Below are positions 12,680 through 25,294 of a DNA stretch of 64,000 bases, piece by piece. The notes beneath the pieces were generated by a model, which saw only the letters and a program-made list of their open reading frames with translations, was not told the DNA's origin and searched no databases. Source of the stretch: Crocodylus rhombifer (taxonomy: Eukaryota > Chordata > Crocodylia > Crocodylidae). Position 1 is the first letter of the stretch; each line of letters opens with the position of its first letter. Both the position numbers and the translations under genes were made by a program. The DNA is taken from assembly GCA_038503035.1 (NCBI GenBank), contig JAVSML010024428.1:1-64000 (forward strand). Direction: 5' to 3'.

Positions 12680-12980
12680 GGACTGGGAATGACCTCCTGG
12701 GTCATTTAGTCTAGCCTCCTGCAATTGCAGGAAGCCATGTCTTATAATCCTATTTATAAGCTCATCAACTTCCATTTTTAAAATTATGTTGTTTGCTCCC
12801 ACTACTATTGATAGCCCATTCCAGAACCTCACTCCTCTGATGGTTAGAAACCTCCTTCTAATTTCCAGGCTAAATTTATTCATGGCCTGTTTATACCCAT
12901 TTGTTCTTGTGCCAACATTGTCCTTTAGTTTAAATAGCTCGTCTCCCTCCCGGATGTATTTTTGAACTGTTGAAATATCT
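12680..12980 (-). mobile_element. CR1 LINE 3' portion, antisense
   Basis: The plus strand reads GACCTCCTGGGTCATTTAGT, CTCATCAACTTCCATTTTTA, CCATTCCAGAACCTCACTCC, TGGTTAGAAACCTCCTTCTA, CATTTGTTCTTGTGCCAACA and TTAAATAGCTCGTCTCCCTC. This is the standard antisense CR1 3' region seen in reptiles. No intact frame. Confidence 0.85.
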
Positions 12981-15751
12981 GTTAAGCTGGAAACACATTA
13001 GACACTGGGTGAAAATCCAGGCCCTTCAAAGACTAATAAGGGTCAAAGACAAAGGAATTGTAATTCATATTTGTGTCTTTAATCTATAAGCTGTTTTACA
13101 ACAGGGACCTGTGCAATTTTTGGCCCAAACAATGCACCTTATAAGGCTGTGTGTCCTTGTGCAACTATATAAATGATAAATGGTGATAGTTCCTTTGGGT
13201 TTTAATGATGTTTAATAGAGAGACTGCATATTTTTTAGGGCCGGGATGACATTGACCACAGCGCCAGCCCGGTTTTCAAACTTGGATGCAGAATTTGTCT
13301 GTTCATACAAATGGGATCTTGGCTTCTTGTCCAACTTGTCCAACTTGTTGGTTTCCCTGGGAATTAAAGCAGGCAACTGCTCAGCTTGGATCAGCACACG
13401 TTTCCTTTCAACCCTGCCATGGCTGGAACGGAGTCTCATTAGCTGATCTGCCAAATAAGTCTAACTCTTTTTTTTTTTTTTTTAATAGGAGCCATCGCAT
13501 TGTGTTCCCTTAATTACACCATGTCATGTCACGTCGCAATGTAAAATGACACAGTGTAACCCTTTGTGACATGTGATAACTATGATGAATTACATCCAGA
13601 ACAAAGACCTGCTTTGAAAGGATATATCTGATCTGGGGGAGAGCAGGTATTTCAAGCACTCCATGGATATTTTGGATTAACGGATAATTCCCCATCACAT
13701 ATCACAAATGTTTAATAATAAGATTATGAACATGCTGGCAGAGGATTTTTCCTGACTTTTATCCTAACATATCAATTTTTTATTTACTGTAGCAAATTAA
13801 TAACTTCTATGCTTACAGTAAGAAAAATATAAAAAGCTAGCTACTTTCAGAGAGATTAGCTTCCTATTTGATTTCTTGGAATAATCATATTAAGCGATAA
13901 AATTAACGTCAGAGAGGAGAGAGGTACTCGCCCTAGCCACGGTGGTTCCAGAATAAGAAGGAAAAAAAAACCCTCCCACCAATATCCCAGTGAAATCGCT
14001 GATCATTTTATCAGATGCCACAGAAAGTTTAAGTATGAATTCTCTTAAAAAGCAGTTTTAAAGTAAGAAAAGTGGCTGTAAAATGCCATTTTAGTTGCTG
14101 ACAGGGGCTTCCCGCTCAAATTTCCTTGGTACATATCAAAACAGGATTTTCAGGTTTTTTTTTTCTTGATTGCTACTGCTGTAACTGCAACTTGGGATAT
14201 GAAAATCAAGCTGTGTTCTTCTGTCATTTGCACCATCATCAGCAATGAGGATCCTGCAGACAGAACTTAGCTGCTGAAAATTTTGCTGATGGGACTTAAG
14301 ACGGACCCAAATCCATCTCTCCTCCAGCACTGTATTGACTCTGCAATGTGGTGCTTATGCTTTTATATTATTATTATTTGCAACATAGGCCGGTGTGACT
14401 CAAAGTTAAACAGGGAGCAAAACTACTGAGAAAATAGGCACCATTATTTCTGGGGGGTTTTCATGCTGACTGTATTATTTCATAATAAAAATCCTCAAGT
14501 AAATAGATTTTTAAACATAAATATTCTGGGGTTTATTTTAAGAGTAATATGAGCTGAGATCCTGAAGTTTTAGAACTTGACCTATTCAAGGTAAAATTAA
14601 TCCGGCTTTATCGTCTATTGAACACCTAGGGTAAAGTAGGGCGAATATAATCAAACTACGAAATTACTGTTTTGCACAGAGGGCCAAATTATGCAGGAGG
14701 ATCTCTTTTAATAACATTGAGTTTATTAAAGCCCTGAATGTTTAAAGGACAAATCTCCTAAGTCCTTTGACATATCAATGCTTGCTCAGACTATCTTACA
14801 ATACAATGTGCTTCATTGGAATCCTAGATAGTGTTAGTGACCCAAATTTGAGGCCATTTGAGTCAGATATTCCTGAAATATGGCCCTCCCCACTGAGAAA
14901 CACCCCAGCATTTTACAAAATCAGCAGGTTCTTAATCATTTCTGCACATCTCAGGAGCTTTGATGTGCCCCAACTTGTTTCAGTTAATTGAGCTCTCTCT
15001 CAGCTCGTGCATAACACCCACTTTCCATTCAGGAAAGCAATATTGCAGATGTTACTGAGGAAGTGTGGGGCTGTCTAAAAAGGTGTTTTTGCTAAATACT
15101 CATGCATTAAATATGTAAACATGTTCCTGTGAAGCAAGACCACGTAAGGATGTTTGCAGGCAGGTAAGTTGAGACTGGGGCTGGGGATGGCTGTGTCTGG
15201 CGGATAGCTAGGAACAGACATAGCTGCAAACTTGCTTATAAATACTTGCAGATCTCAACTGAGGTAATGTTGATAACTGAACCTCCTACTTTTTAGGTTG
15301 TCTCAAATGGTAAGGAAGGATTTTTTTCCACTTAGTGTTCAATGTATATAAAGGCATGTGTACAGGGGCCTGATGTATATGGATGCATGGGGTTGCCTTC
15401 CTGTGAAGGAGCAGAGTTTTGCTTGGGATAGAGACAGGGGATCACACAGACTAGACCGGTGCAGAGGTGGTACGTGGAAGCCACTGTCTCAGATGCATAG
15501 AACTGCCTGAAGCTTGGCATCTGTTTGGTGGCCAGTCAGACATGGCCCTCCTTCACACCACATGTCTGGGGGGCAGAAATTGTCCTAGTACTGTCTATCT
15601 ACTGCATTCGAAGATGGGAATAGAATAGAGATGAATGCAAGGTGAAGAAAAGTTACTAGGAACATGGACCAGAACATATAGACCCTTCTGATGTAGCACA
15701 CAATCATCTCATAGAGATATTCTCCTACCAGCTTATCTCCTTGCAGCAGTG
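12981..15751. other. No gene recognised; AT-rich
   Basis: Contains a T run (about 13468-13484) and several AT-rich stretches around 13700-13900 and 14330-14540. These look like unique sequence. I see no exon, promoter or nameable repeat. Confidence 0.5.
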
Positions 15752-15876
15752 CAGCGATGCAGTTAGGTGCCTGAGGTCAGGAGAAGCGGTGGCTTGCAGT
15801 TGCTGCTGTACTTCCAGTGTCATCATGTGGCACCCAGGGCAGTCGTCTCAATCACCCCACTCTAATTATGTCCCTG
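15752..15876. mobile_element. Very short hAT-like inverted-repeat element
   Basis: The left end CAGCGATGCAGTTAGGTG and the reverse complement of the right end (CAGGGACATAATTAGAG) are similar. The right end carries the GTGGCACCCAGGGCAGTCGT phrase common in reptilian hAT ends. Only 125 bp long. No target duplication could be confirmed. Confidence 0.45.
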
Positions 15877-16044
15877 CCTTCTTCCTCCAGCCCCTCCTGG
15901 CTGCATAATTGGCCAGCTTCAAGAGGAGGGCTGGAGAAGGCTCTGGGCAATGCCTAGATCATGGCTTGGTAGTTACAGACCACTGCTCAGAATTAGACAA
16001 AGGCTCATAACCTCACTGAATAAGGACGCTGAGAACCTGTGTCT

Positions 16045-16445
16045 TTGTGAGCATGTCTATAAATGTATCTATGCATGCCTAAACTTAATGCACCCTTGCT
16101 TAGGGTGCATCAAGGTGATTTAGGTGTGCCTCTACATGTGGACCCACTAATGAGCATTAAGGCTCATTAAATTTAGTTGCAAATAGCTAAGTCCCCCTAG
16201 CATATGCACAGATGCATTAGCACAGTGTATGTCCATTGATGCACACAGTGTTAATGTGCATTAGTGCATCTACATGTGCACTAATGTGACTTAGCTATTC
16301 ACACCTAAAATTGATACCTGCTTTATGCATATCACATAGCCTTAAATCACCATTTTTAAGGGTGCATATGTGCAGACATGTGCCCTTAATGTGCCTTAAA
16401 AGGGTGATTTTAGGCTAAACCTACCAAAAAGAGGCACATACAGAT
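16045..16445. mobile_element. hAT-like small element, family D, worn copy
   Basis: Rich in the phrases GCATTAGTGCATCTACATGT, TAATGTGCATTA, AAATTGATACCTGC and GGGTGCATATGTG. These are shared in order with the element at 48829-49175. It includes a perfect 9-bp stem (ATGCACCCT at 16088-16096, AGGGTGCAT at 16102-16110). Exact ends are unclear. Confidence 0.55.
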
Positions 16446-16500
16446 GCACTCTGTTTTGCTAGGCAAGTACCCTAACCAGTAGGCTATTGGGCTAAAATGT
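16446..16500 (-). mobile_element. tRNA-derived SINE relic (A-box side)
   Basis: The minus strand reads AATAGCCTACTGGTTAGGGT, ACTTGCC, matching the A-box head TGGCCTAGTGGTTAGAGCAC of reptilian tRNA SINEs. The B-box side is lost against the neighbouring family D element. Confidence 0.5.
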
Positions 16501-16689
16501 GGGGGCTGTTCCTCCTCCACTTTTTTTTCAGTATGTACCTGGATGATCTTATTCTGGAAATAGAATAAAAGCTGTAGAAGTGCCGAAATTGCTCTTTCAT
16601 GGCTATTTAAGTACCACTTAGAAACTAGGCATAATCTAACAGCTAAATACCTTTTTACCTTTTTTTCTTTAGGAATCTATTATGGATTA

Positions 16690-16750
16690 GGCTAAATAGG
16701 GGTTTGCAAGTGGGTTTCCCAGGTGAGTGCCCAAAGCCCTGGTATATTAG
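16690..16750 (-). mobile_element. tRNA-derived SINE relic
   Basis: The minus strand reads CCAGGGCTTTGGGCACTCAC, CTGGGAAACCCACTTGCAAA, CCCC: an A-box-like head followed by a B-box-like CTTGCAAACCCC. Worn but in the right order. Confidence 0.4.
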
Positions 16751-16902
16751 GATTACCATATTGCCTGCTTCAAGCTCCAAAGAGTCTTGGCTCTGGCTGT
16801 CTTTCATGTAAAATAGGCACACTCAGATATTGCCTGTTGAAATGGGCTCAAAAGACATTATAGACCAAGTAAGACCTAGTTCTATGGGGACACATGGCCT
16901 TA

Positions 16903-17089
16903 GAGTGACCAGCATAGAGGGCATTCCAGTTCTCTGCTACTCTGTCCTCTGTCTTCTATTGATGTAAAACCCAACACCTTTATGTCTTCTATTTTGCTCT
17001 TCAAGAGAAACATAGAAGACATAAAGGCATCTGGTTTCATATCAGTAGAGGACAGAGGACAACCGGACTGTCCTCTATGATGGCCACCC
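16903..17089. mobile_element. 187-bp foldback element flanked by TA
   Basis: The two halves are inverse to each other. The ends are GAGTGACCAGCATAGAGG and, reverse-complemented, GGGTGGCCATCATAGAGG. The inner arms TATGTCTTCTAT (16981-16992) and ATAGAAGACATA (17012-17023) are perfect, and the centre CTCTTCAAGAG is at 16997-17007. TA lies immediately outside both ends (16901-16902 and 17090-17091), as expected for a Tc1/mariner-type MITE. No coding capacity. Confidence 0.8.
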
Positions 17090-17351
17090 TAGGAGGCTTG
17101 CAGGCCAAGCAGGTCAGCGACACCAGCAAGTAGGCAGGTTTGCATGTGCTCACTGATAGCATCTTCATTGCTTTGGCCCCTTATTAGGAGAAATGTGAAT
17201 TAGGAGAAACCTTATGACATTAGGTTGTTGTTGGAGTAAATGGCAACTGAATGGGGTCTGGAGGATCTAACTGGTGTAGGAATTAGGCACCTAGTTCCCT
17301 TTGTAAATCTTGCCCTAAATACTTGCCCAAGAAGTCTGATGAGCAGTGTGG

Positions 17352-17402
17352 ACTAAACCCCTGGAGTTCCAGACTCGCATCTTAGCCACCAGACCACCTA
17401 CT
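17352..17402 (-). mobile_element. tRNA-derived SINE relic (weak)
   Basis: The minus strand reads GGTGGTCTGGTGGCTAAGAT, GCGAGTCTGGAACTCC, resembling an A-box TGGYCTGGTGGYTAAGAY head. The B box is not convincing. Confidence 0.3.
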
Positions 17403-20180
17403 TCCTCTCTTGGTTTCTCTCAGATCTCTATCCTCCCTTCAAAAAACACCTACACTGAGTCCACACTAGCTCCTGCATCTTCTTCCCCACTCCGTAACCC
17501 ATGGGTTGGAAATGTTTTGACACATTTTTAGTAAGAAAATGAAAATTCACTGAAAACAAAACTTTTTTTTTTCACAGGAAATAGTCAACACTGACAAATT
17601 TCTTGACTTAACATTTTTGGAGGAAGATAAAAAAAAATGTGGTTTGACATTGCTGAAACATCCTGTTTGACATTTTTAAAAATGATAAATTCAATTGTCT
17701 CCAGTTGCAAATGACTTTCTGTTTTTAGAGAGAGCTAATTAGAGCTGTCAATAGCCACTGGGAATTGCCTACATGCTCTCCAACTGTGTTCAGTATGTTA
17801 GGTGCAGCTGTATTGAAAGGCAGAGGGATTGGTTGGGGTAAACTTGGTAGAGCTGTGATTGTAATCAGAAGTGATTTGGGAGATCCTGCTTGTCAAGGAA
17901 GGAGATACGAATGTCCCTTCTCCAGTGAATATAATGAAAGGAAATTTGTGTGTATACAAAGGGATGCAGTTCATGGCATTTCAGTGCTGAATTGTGAATG
18001 TGCATTAGTCACAGAGCCCGGGGATCTTTCTCCCAAGGGGATTATCGGCGTTGACAGGTGTGCCTGTGCCATGATGGGCATCTAAAGTATAGTGTTATAT
18101 GGCATCCTGTTTGTAAGTGTGAAGAGGCTGTTAAAATAGGTGAAAGAGGTCTGACATGTAATAATGTTTTTTGTGGAATAGTCTGTGTATGAAAATAGGA
18201 CTGGTATCGGCCACTCTTGTTCTTTAAGGCTCATATAAACACAAGCAATGCATTAGCGAAGAGAAGGCATCAGACTCGGTACTACAGTCTATGTGCACCT
18301 TATTCCCCCAAAGCTTAGCACAATTGGGAAAGGAAGTGTGCAAGTGTGGGTATTGTGGGTGTGCTGGGGCATTGCTCAAGAAAGTTAGCTTTCAGAAGAG
18401 TAATTCTAGCCACTTTACGTATTCTGGAAAAATGTTAGGTGCCACTGGACCAGTTTAATTCGGCCATAAAGAAGCCCAGGAAACAATTCATTCTGCTGGT
18501 ATTGCTGTCAACCAGAATAGCAGCTATGAGGTCCATGGCTTCCCTCTGATTAATGCTTCTGTACTTGAAAGAAACTTGGGATTCAGTGCAAAGTAAAGGT
18601 GAAATCATAACACCACTGACCTCCCCCAGTCTTAAGTGGGGCCAGGATTTCATTCGATGGGTCTTATCCTGAGTGGTGCAAGACTAGTAGTGCCTGATCC
18701 AGTTTCCATCAAAGATAATTACAGACTTTTCATTGGAATGGGGCACTTTGAATACCAAGGGATTTCTTTGCTGCTAAAGCAGATCATCCTTACAAGAAGA
18801 AAAGTGCCTTCAGGCTCTCATTGGAAATCACTAGCAGTTGAAAGCATTTAGCAACTTCCATAACGAAGCAACTGAGCATCAGCAGAAGTTGTGGCTACTG
18901 AACAAAGTACTCAACAACTCCTTCTGACCAGAATCCTCCAGCTTTCATTCCTTTGACCAGTCCCTTTAAGTCAGTGGGAACAATAGGGATGAAGACTGAA
19001 GCTTATTGCAGAACAGTCGAGAGAGAGAAAGAGGTCTCCTGCAGTCCATACCTCACATAACTAATACTTATTCACATGGTAGTACCATTGCAGGCATGGA
19101 TAAAGGTCATGCATACAGGTAAATGTGTGTTCTACTGGGTCATAAAATAAGTAAAAGCACTGGATTGAATATATGGTTTCAACTGTGGACACCAGTGATG
19201 TAAAAGGAATAGCACTGCATAGACCTAATTGTAGTAAGGACTGTAGGAGGGGAAATGAATAAGAAGCTTAATTAAACGATGGAAAAATGTATTGCCCTGT
19301 AGAAAGGAATAAAATAAGTGGGCTACTAATACTATACTCTTATTATTGCAAATATACTGCAAGCGTGATAACATTAAAAAAAAAACACAGATTTATTTAA
19401 AGACAAGTTTGAGCTGTGCCTTTAACGTATCATAATTAAAAGACAGGGTGAACTTGTTGGGGGGGGAGCATGCTGAGACATTGTATTTTAGCTGTGAAAA
19501 TCAATACATGCTCTAGAGATAGGGCACTTGACCAGAAAGGATATTGCAAGATACAAAAGAGCAGATATGAAATACCATTCCTGCAAAGTTCATTTCTTGC
19601 TCTTATTACATCAGTTCAGCAGAAAACACGGCATGCATGAAACTATGGTAGTGCTGACAATTTATTGTTGCTTCTCTAAGTTTCTTGGAAGATCTGCATG
19701 AGAATTTAGTTGCACTCCTACTTCTGCTCTTGCTCTACTAGTAATTCAGTTCAAGGTCCAGGGCGATGCATTTCTAAAAGAACATCCATATTCTGCCCCC
19801 TCCATCCCCTCTGACTTGCTCCATCAGTAAATCTGTTGACAAGATTTGGGTAAGTCACCCTGGGAAGCAAGAAGGAACTGCAATACACACCCACACACAT
19901 ACACACCCACACAGAAACAAAACTTGAAGAGAATTTGAGCCCAGGTCTTCAACAGTCAGGTGAGAGTTGCAGGTGGTGAGATATTAGATGCAACAAAGGG
20001 CTCCTTTTCTAATTCTTTCTTTCATTTTTGCCCAAAAAACTAGATCCTGGTTGTGAGACTATTTTGCCAAAATAGATAATTTCCTGGAAAATGTTGTCAT
20101 TTTTAATGTATCCTCTTTTTTAGACCAAGACACTTTTTGTTCAATAATTCCTGTTCAACTCAATTGGACAACCAAAGCTC
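17403..20180. other. No gene recognised
   Basis: A degenerate A/T-rich stretch (17520-17700) with repeated GAAAATT/TTTGACATT phrases resembles similar AT-rich text at 25660-25770 and 56590-56740. A CA-rich run lies at 19886-19914. No exon or other repeat recognised. Confidence 0.45.
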
Positions 20181-20182
20181 TC

Positions 20183-20245
20183 TTGTTATAGCTCTAAAAT
20201 GGGGATAATGACCTGTGTGTGTTCTTGAATAGTGCTTTAGGTCAT
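20183..20245 (-). mobile_element. MIR-like fragment (weak)
   Basis: The string TCTAAAATGGGGATAATGAC followed by an AGTGCTTTAGG-like tail matches the core of antisense MIR-type SINEs. It is too short for a confident call. Confidence 0.35.
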
Positions 20246-20949
20246 AACAGCAAAAAACAACAACCACAGAAAATACACCATCCTTTACTGTGAAACTTGA
20301 AGCAAATTCTTGAATCTAGCCCCAGCAGACACTTTCCAAGAGAAGAAAAAACAGCATATGGAAAGCTGCTGAGATATGGTATCGCTGGCTTTGGACTGCA
20401 GAATGAAACCAAGTTAAGATGAGGAAGAATTAGTTCTTTCAATACTACTCTAACACCATTGAAAATGTAACCATTAAAGGGGTGGGATTATTGCTTTAGA
20501 AAAACTATATCAACAATTAGAAGCAATGATGTTTTCACTCTTTAAACTGTGATCACCATATTACAGTTGTTGGTCATTTCAGTGCAACATAGTACACACG
20601 TACATGTGTCCTGGCTACCAAGATATTTCAAAGTGACTCCTTTGCCACACTAGTACTGGAATGGGAGGGAATGAACCAAGCAGAAAGTGTTGAGACACAT
20701 TTCATGAATTACCATCCAGTGGTTCCTGAACAATTAAGGTTCTCATTACCTATCCCTCCCCCAATTGCTCCCCCGGTCCTTCCTTTTTCCTATGAGGTTG
20801 AAAAGCAACAGGGAGGAGAACCAGGGACTTTAAATTTGGAAACACAATATTTGCTTTTTCAAATGGTTGTCAAAAGCATAATACACTTATTCCCCTTTTA
20901 GTATCTGAACATAATAGTGAAATTAAGAATTAGGGAAATAATAGGACCT

Positions 20950-21030
20950 GATCCTATGAAATAGATGAGGGTTATTATTTCCATTTTACAGAATGGAAAA
21001 AAGAATTGGGGAAGGAAGAAGTTTCAGAAA
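20950..21030 (+). mobile_element. MIR-like fragment (weak)
   Basis: GATGAGGGTTATTATTTCCA followed by TTTTACAGAATGGAAAAAAG is the MIR-type core in sense. The rest is unrecognisable. Confidence 0.4.
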
Positions 21031-21254
21031 AGAGGTAAAAGAATGAGTCATAAGCATTAAACCATGACTCAGAATGACAGAGCGAAGCCATTTACAAGTT
21101 CATCAGAGAGGAAGTTAGGGAATTCATAGTCTCTGGGTACCTATGGGAAGATGTTTTCATCTGAAAACATTAAAATGTAGCAGACAGTTATTCTCCTTAT
21201 CCATATGAGGCAAGGGAAGAAGTAGGAGCCTTCCATTTTAGCAGAGGAGATTTT

Positions 21255-21430
21255 GATTAGATTTTAGACAGACCTTCCTACCAGTGAGGGTGGTCGAGCA
21301 CCAGAGCACGGTACCCACAAAGGGGATTGAACCTTCATCACTGGAAATCTTTTAAGTGGACATTAGACAAACATTTGTCTTGGATGGCTGCTGGAGTAGA
21401 GGCTTGGATGATATAAATCCCTCTTTTCTC
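21255..21430 (+). mobile_element. CR1 LINE 3' region, worn
   Basis: In order: TTAGACAGACCTTCCTACCA, GTGAGGGTGGTCGAGCACCA, ATTGAACCTTCATCACTGGA, AATCTTTTAAGTGGACATTA and GACAAACATTTGTCTTGGAT. This is the known CR1 3' layout (fixed valine-leucine tail of ORF2, then 3' UTR). Premature stops abound. Confidence 0.7.
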
Positions 21431-22879
21431 TTGATGGTGTAATTTTAAACCTGTTCTCACATCTAGCCACCTTTTGAGAGTCTCAAGAGTCACCTGCTTC
21501 ACAGAGACCTACTGACTATTCTTTGTATAGTTGAACCTGATACTTCTTTTAAAAAAATACAAAGATTGAAACATCTTGGGACAATTGTGTATTACGCCAG
21601 GAAGAAGTGCCTACTTTCCTGAAGTCTGAGGATGTTTGTGGAGCCTGCTGGTAAATGAGTACAACACATTGCTCTCTGAGACAATCCACACAGGATCTGA
21701 CCCTCTTCCAAACCTAGTAAAAAGCCCTGTCCTTTATTGCTCAAGCTGTAGCATCACCAGTTTTCAGCCTCAGAGCATTCCCTAATGTGATGTCCAAGAC
21801 GGCCGCTGTCAGATTTGGAGCCAGAACCTGAATCTGGTGCATGATTTCTCCACCATAAGGTTCATATCTGGATCTGTGGCTTAGATTCTCTCATCTTCAT
21901 GGAGGCTCACATTCATGCTTTTGCTCAGGGGTGGTGTCTCGTCCTAAAGTGTAAAGAATGAGGTGAGGTTACAGCTACTTTGAGTTCAACTGTCTGACTG
22001 CTACACTGCAGAACTAAACCATGAGTACCTCCCCACAAAAAAAAATTCTCTTCGAGAAATGTGTAGCTTGCACAAACACTGTGAATTTTTACAGCAGACC
22101 AACACCATGTTATTTAGCACAGGTTTTCTGTAATTGTGATACAGTGGGAAAAATCACAGTGTTCAATGGCCCTTAAACTCTCCCTTCCATCTTCGTGATG
22201 GGGTCGTCTTAACTGTTAGTACAAAGGGTGCAGAGGGCTGTAATATAAAATGCGTGGGAATAATGGCAGACTCAGGACCTGTTTAAGAACCTTTTTGTTT
22301 CCGCAGCGGTTAGTGCTTCAATTGTTTGTCTGTGTCTTTGCTTCTGTATTTATAGAAAGGGTCACAGTCCCTATGCTGCTCCTGCTGAGCTACCATCAGC
22401 CATTAATGTTCCTTTGAAATCTGTGAAATGCTGGAATGTACCTGATTCATTCAGCATCGCAGGAGGTGCATTTTACTAGAGCATCCTTAGGCTTGCTGCA
22501 AAACAGGCATTGGATATCTGCACAAATCAGTGAACATCTTTGTAGGCACCTTCCTATCAGCACATTTACTTCAATCACTTGGTAGGTGAGAGGAGGAAGA
22601 AGATATATTGTAAAGGAGTTAAAAAAACAACAACAACAACAAAAAACCTCAAAGGGGGTATTTGGAAAGACTTGGGGAATACCAGAGGTGGTTGGGATCC
22701 GTTCTTCTTTCATATGACAAAAATGGTGTTTGCATCTTTATCTTTGTGCACGTTGCCATTTTTGTTGATTCAGGAGCTCTTGGCTGTCAGAGACATTACC
22801 GGGGATCACTGCGTGGAAGTGGCTCTTGTCAATCCCCAGGATCCCTGCGAAGAGTGAGAATATCTCAAAATAGTAACAC
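21431..22879. other. No gene recognised
   Basis: Contains a short (CAA)n-like run at about 22627-22643. Short open frames exist on both strands in 22447-22901 but overlap each other and show no domain. Confidence 0.45.
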
Positions 22880-23040
22880 ATTCATACTCACAGACAAATA
22901 GGGCTGGAAGGGACCTTAAGAGCTCAACAATGCCAACCCCTTGCTCAAAGTAGGATCCACTCCTGCCTAAACCATCCCAGACAACCGGTTGTCTAATCTG
23001 CACGTTAAAAACCTCCAATGATGAGACTTAACAGTCTCTT
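22880..23040 (-). mobile_element. CR1 LINE 3' end, antisense, worn
   Basis: The plus strand shows AGGGCTGGAAGGGACCTTAA, GAGCTCAACAATGCCAACCC and GTAGGATCCACTCCTGCCTA, then ACAACCGGTTGTCTAATCTG and AAAACCTCCAATGATGAGAC. This is the antisense order of a reptilian/avian CR1 3' end. Confidence 0.75.
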
Positions 23041-23400
23041 AAGGTCAAGGGTGAGGGCATGGCAAACTTTCCAGGCAATTCTTAATATTAGCAGGACACA
23101 GAACTATAAAAAGCCACAAGAAGCTCTAAGACAAAAGTTAGGCTAGACAGAAGAACTGAGAAAGTGTCCAAAGGCCTTTAAAGCCCAATAGCTTGCTAAG
23201 ACTTTTTTTTGCCAACTGCTCAGTTGGTCTAATAAAAGAAATCACATCTACTCAAAGAAACTTGCCTGATAAAGGCCTTGAAGAGAGCTAAGATCATACA
23301 GGAAAGGTTGGAAAATATCTGAGAGAGCAACAGAGAGCACCAGCAGTGGGTCAGAAAGTAGGGCCAGGTTGTGCTAGCATAGCCATGGGTTCAGAAAGTA

Positions 23401-23990
23401 GAGGTGCGCGAAGCGGGTCCTATTTGATTCAGATTCAGATTTGACCTGAATTGGGGAGAGTGATTCGACTCATTGATTTAGATCACTGCCCCTGATTCAG
23501 TTGGGCTGAATCCAAATCGGGAGATTCGAAGCTGATTCGGAGAATCAGCGATTCAGACATAGACACAACTTTCAATGTTTTTTCTACATACCTCGAGGTA
23601 CCAGCATGGCTTGTGAACACTGCAGTGCTGTGGGATGGACCATCCCACAGAAGGGTCCCCCTGCATGCTCGGCAACAAACCCAGAAGGGAACCAGATGTG
23701 CTTCTGGTCCCCTTCTGGGTCTGCTGCTGAGCACGCTGAGGAGCCCTCCGTGATCCTCTGGGACGCTCCATCCACCCCAGCGTCGCAGCACTCATGAGCT
23801 GCCTGGTACCTAAAGTTCTGTAGAAAATACATTTAAAGCTGTGTCTATGTTCAAATCGCTGAATCTTTCCGAATCTCGCCAAACTGATTTGGAGGGCTCC
23901 AATTCAATTTGGAGAGATTAAAGTGTCCTCTGATTCAATTCAGAGTCGGAGATTTGGCCACCGAATCAGGACCGAAGCTTTGCACATCCC
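23401..23990. mobile_element. 590-bp full-length palindromic (foldback) element flanked by TA
   Basis: Ends are GAGGTGCGCGAAGC and, reverse-complemented, GGGATGTGCAAAGC, continuing into GGTCC...GATTC text on both sides. The inverse match runs to the middle. ACCTCGAGGTACCAGCA pairs with the TGCCTGGTACC side near 23802-23812. ACCCAGAAGGGAACCAGA pairs with TCTGGTCCCCTTCTGGGT across a centre near 23697. TA sits directly outside both ends (23399-23400 and 23991-23992), pointing to the Tc1/mariner superfamily. The ORFs inside (up to 109 codons) have no transposase features. Confidence 0.8.
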
Positions 23991-25290
23991 TATGAGAAAG
24001 AAGGGAGACAACAATGTCTTTGAGAAAGGAATCAAGCATGATGGAGTCCTTGTATTGCAGACTTGGCATCACCACTAGCCTGTCCAAGATGAGGGGGATG
24101 GTCCAGCCCCTTTCCTACTTTCTACCAGACTGTGGTTAGTACAGAGAGATGCAGATATTGTGCTCTCTCAAACTCCAGAAGAGGCACAGATACCTCTTAG
24201 ATTTCCAGGTAGGGCAGTGTTTGAGACCACTATCTAACTTGCAGTATAAGACTAGTAGTTAGATGCTATACCTGAACCAGACTTACTTATCAGATGAAAA
24301 CCAATTGACTCCTTTTTTGGCTTACGTGGAGTGACTGCATCTCTGTGAAGCCACTTTGCTCCTTCCTTGTGTCCCATGGATTTGGACTCTTCTTCCAAAT
24401 GTTCCCACAGAGATCCCTAAATGTGGTTATTTGAGCTGGACATGAGCAGAAGGTTTGCCCTTTGCAGCACACTGGGTGGCATTCAGAAAGTGTTTCATTA
24501 CCGCAAAATGCATTCTTGGATGGCATCCTGCTCTTGCTGAAAAGATGTTAAAGACAAGCCACACAGAAACAATACCAGACAACTTGGAGGATCCAGCTCT
24601 CAGTTTGAAAACACAGTGCTCAGATGAATAGCTGGAGATTACAGATATGTATCCACTTGAGGGCATTGTTATGGCCTAGTTAAACTGAAATAAATTGCAC
24701 ACTTTTAAACTTGCAAGTTTTCTAGTGGGAATACTTCACTGTAGAAACATGTTCTAAATATTGGATTAAATGGTAGGGTAGGACCCTAGCGAAAACCATT
24801 TTTCAGCTTTGGAATGAAGCATTGTTCTTTAAATATGAATGGTTTTACAAATGAGAATACAGCAATATGGAGCTTTATTTTTTGTTGGTGTTATTATCAT
24901 AATAAACAAAACCAGTGAATATAATAAGTGGAGAACACTTCCTTCTGATCCACAACATTCAACTCTAATAGGCAAAAACTCCTCTTGTTTGGACTACAGC
25001 AATTTTAGAGTCTACATTTAGTTTTTTATAACGAAGAGTAGGTGTAGATGGCTGAATATTTGGGCTGGCTGAATATTTCCCATCAAAATGCGTTTTGTTT
25101 TAAAATAGGAAAGTGAAAATTTTCATAGGAGGTGTTAATAATGTTTAATTTTTTGTAAGGTAACAGATTATTTCCCTCCCTAAGATTCTTTTAATTTTTC
25201 TTGGCAGTTTGGACCCCAAAGTATTTCTGTCTTCAGCTGAAACTATAGAGGTTTCATTTTTCTGGTCAAGCTGCATTTGCAGGTCTAGTA
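23991..25290. other. No gene recognised
   Basis: Unique-looking sequence. No domain-bearing frame and no nameable repeat. Confidence 0.45.
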
Positions 25291-25294
25291 ACAT

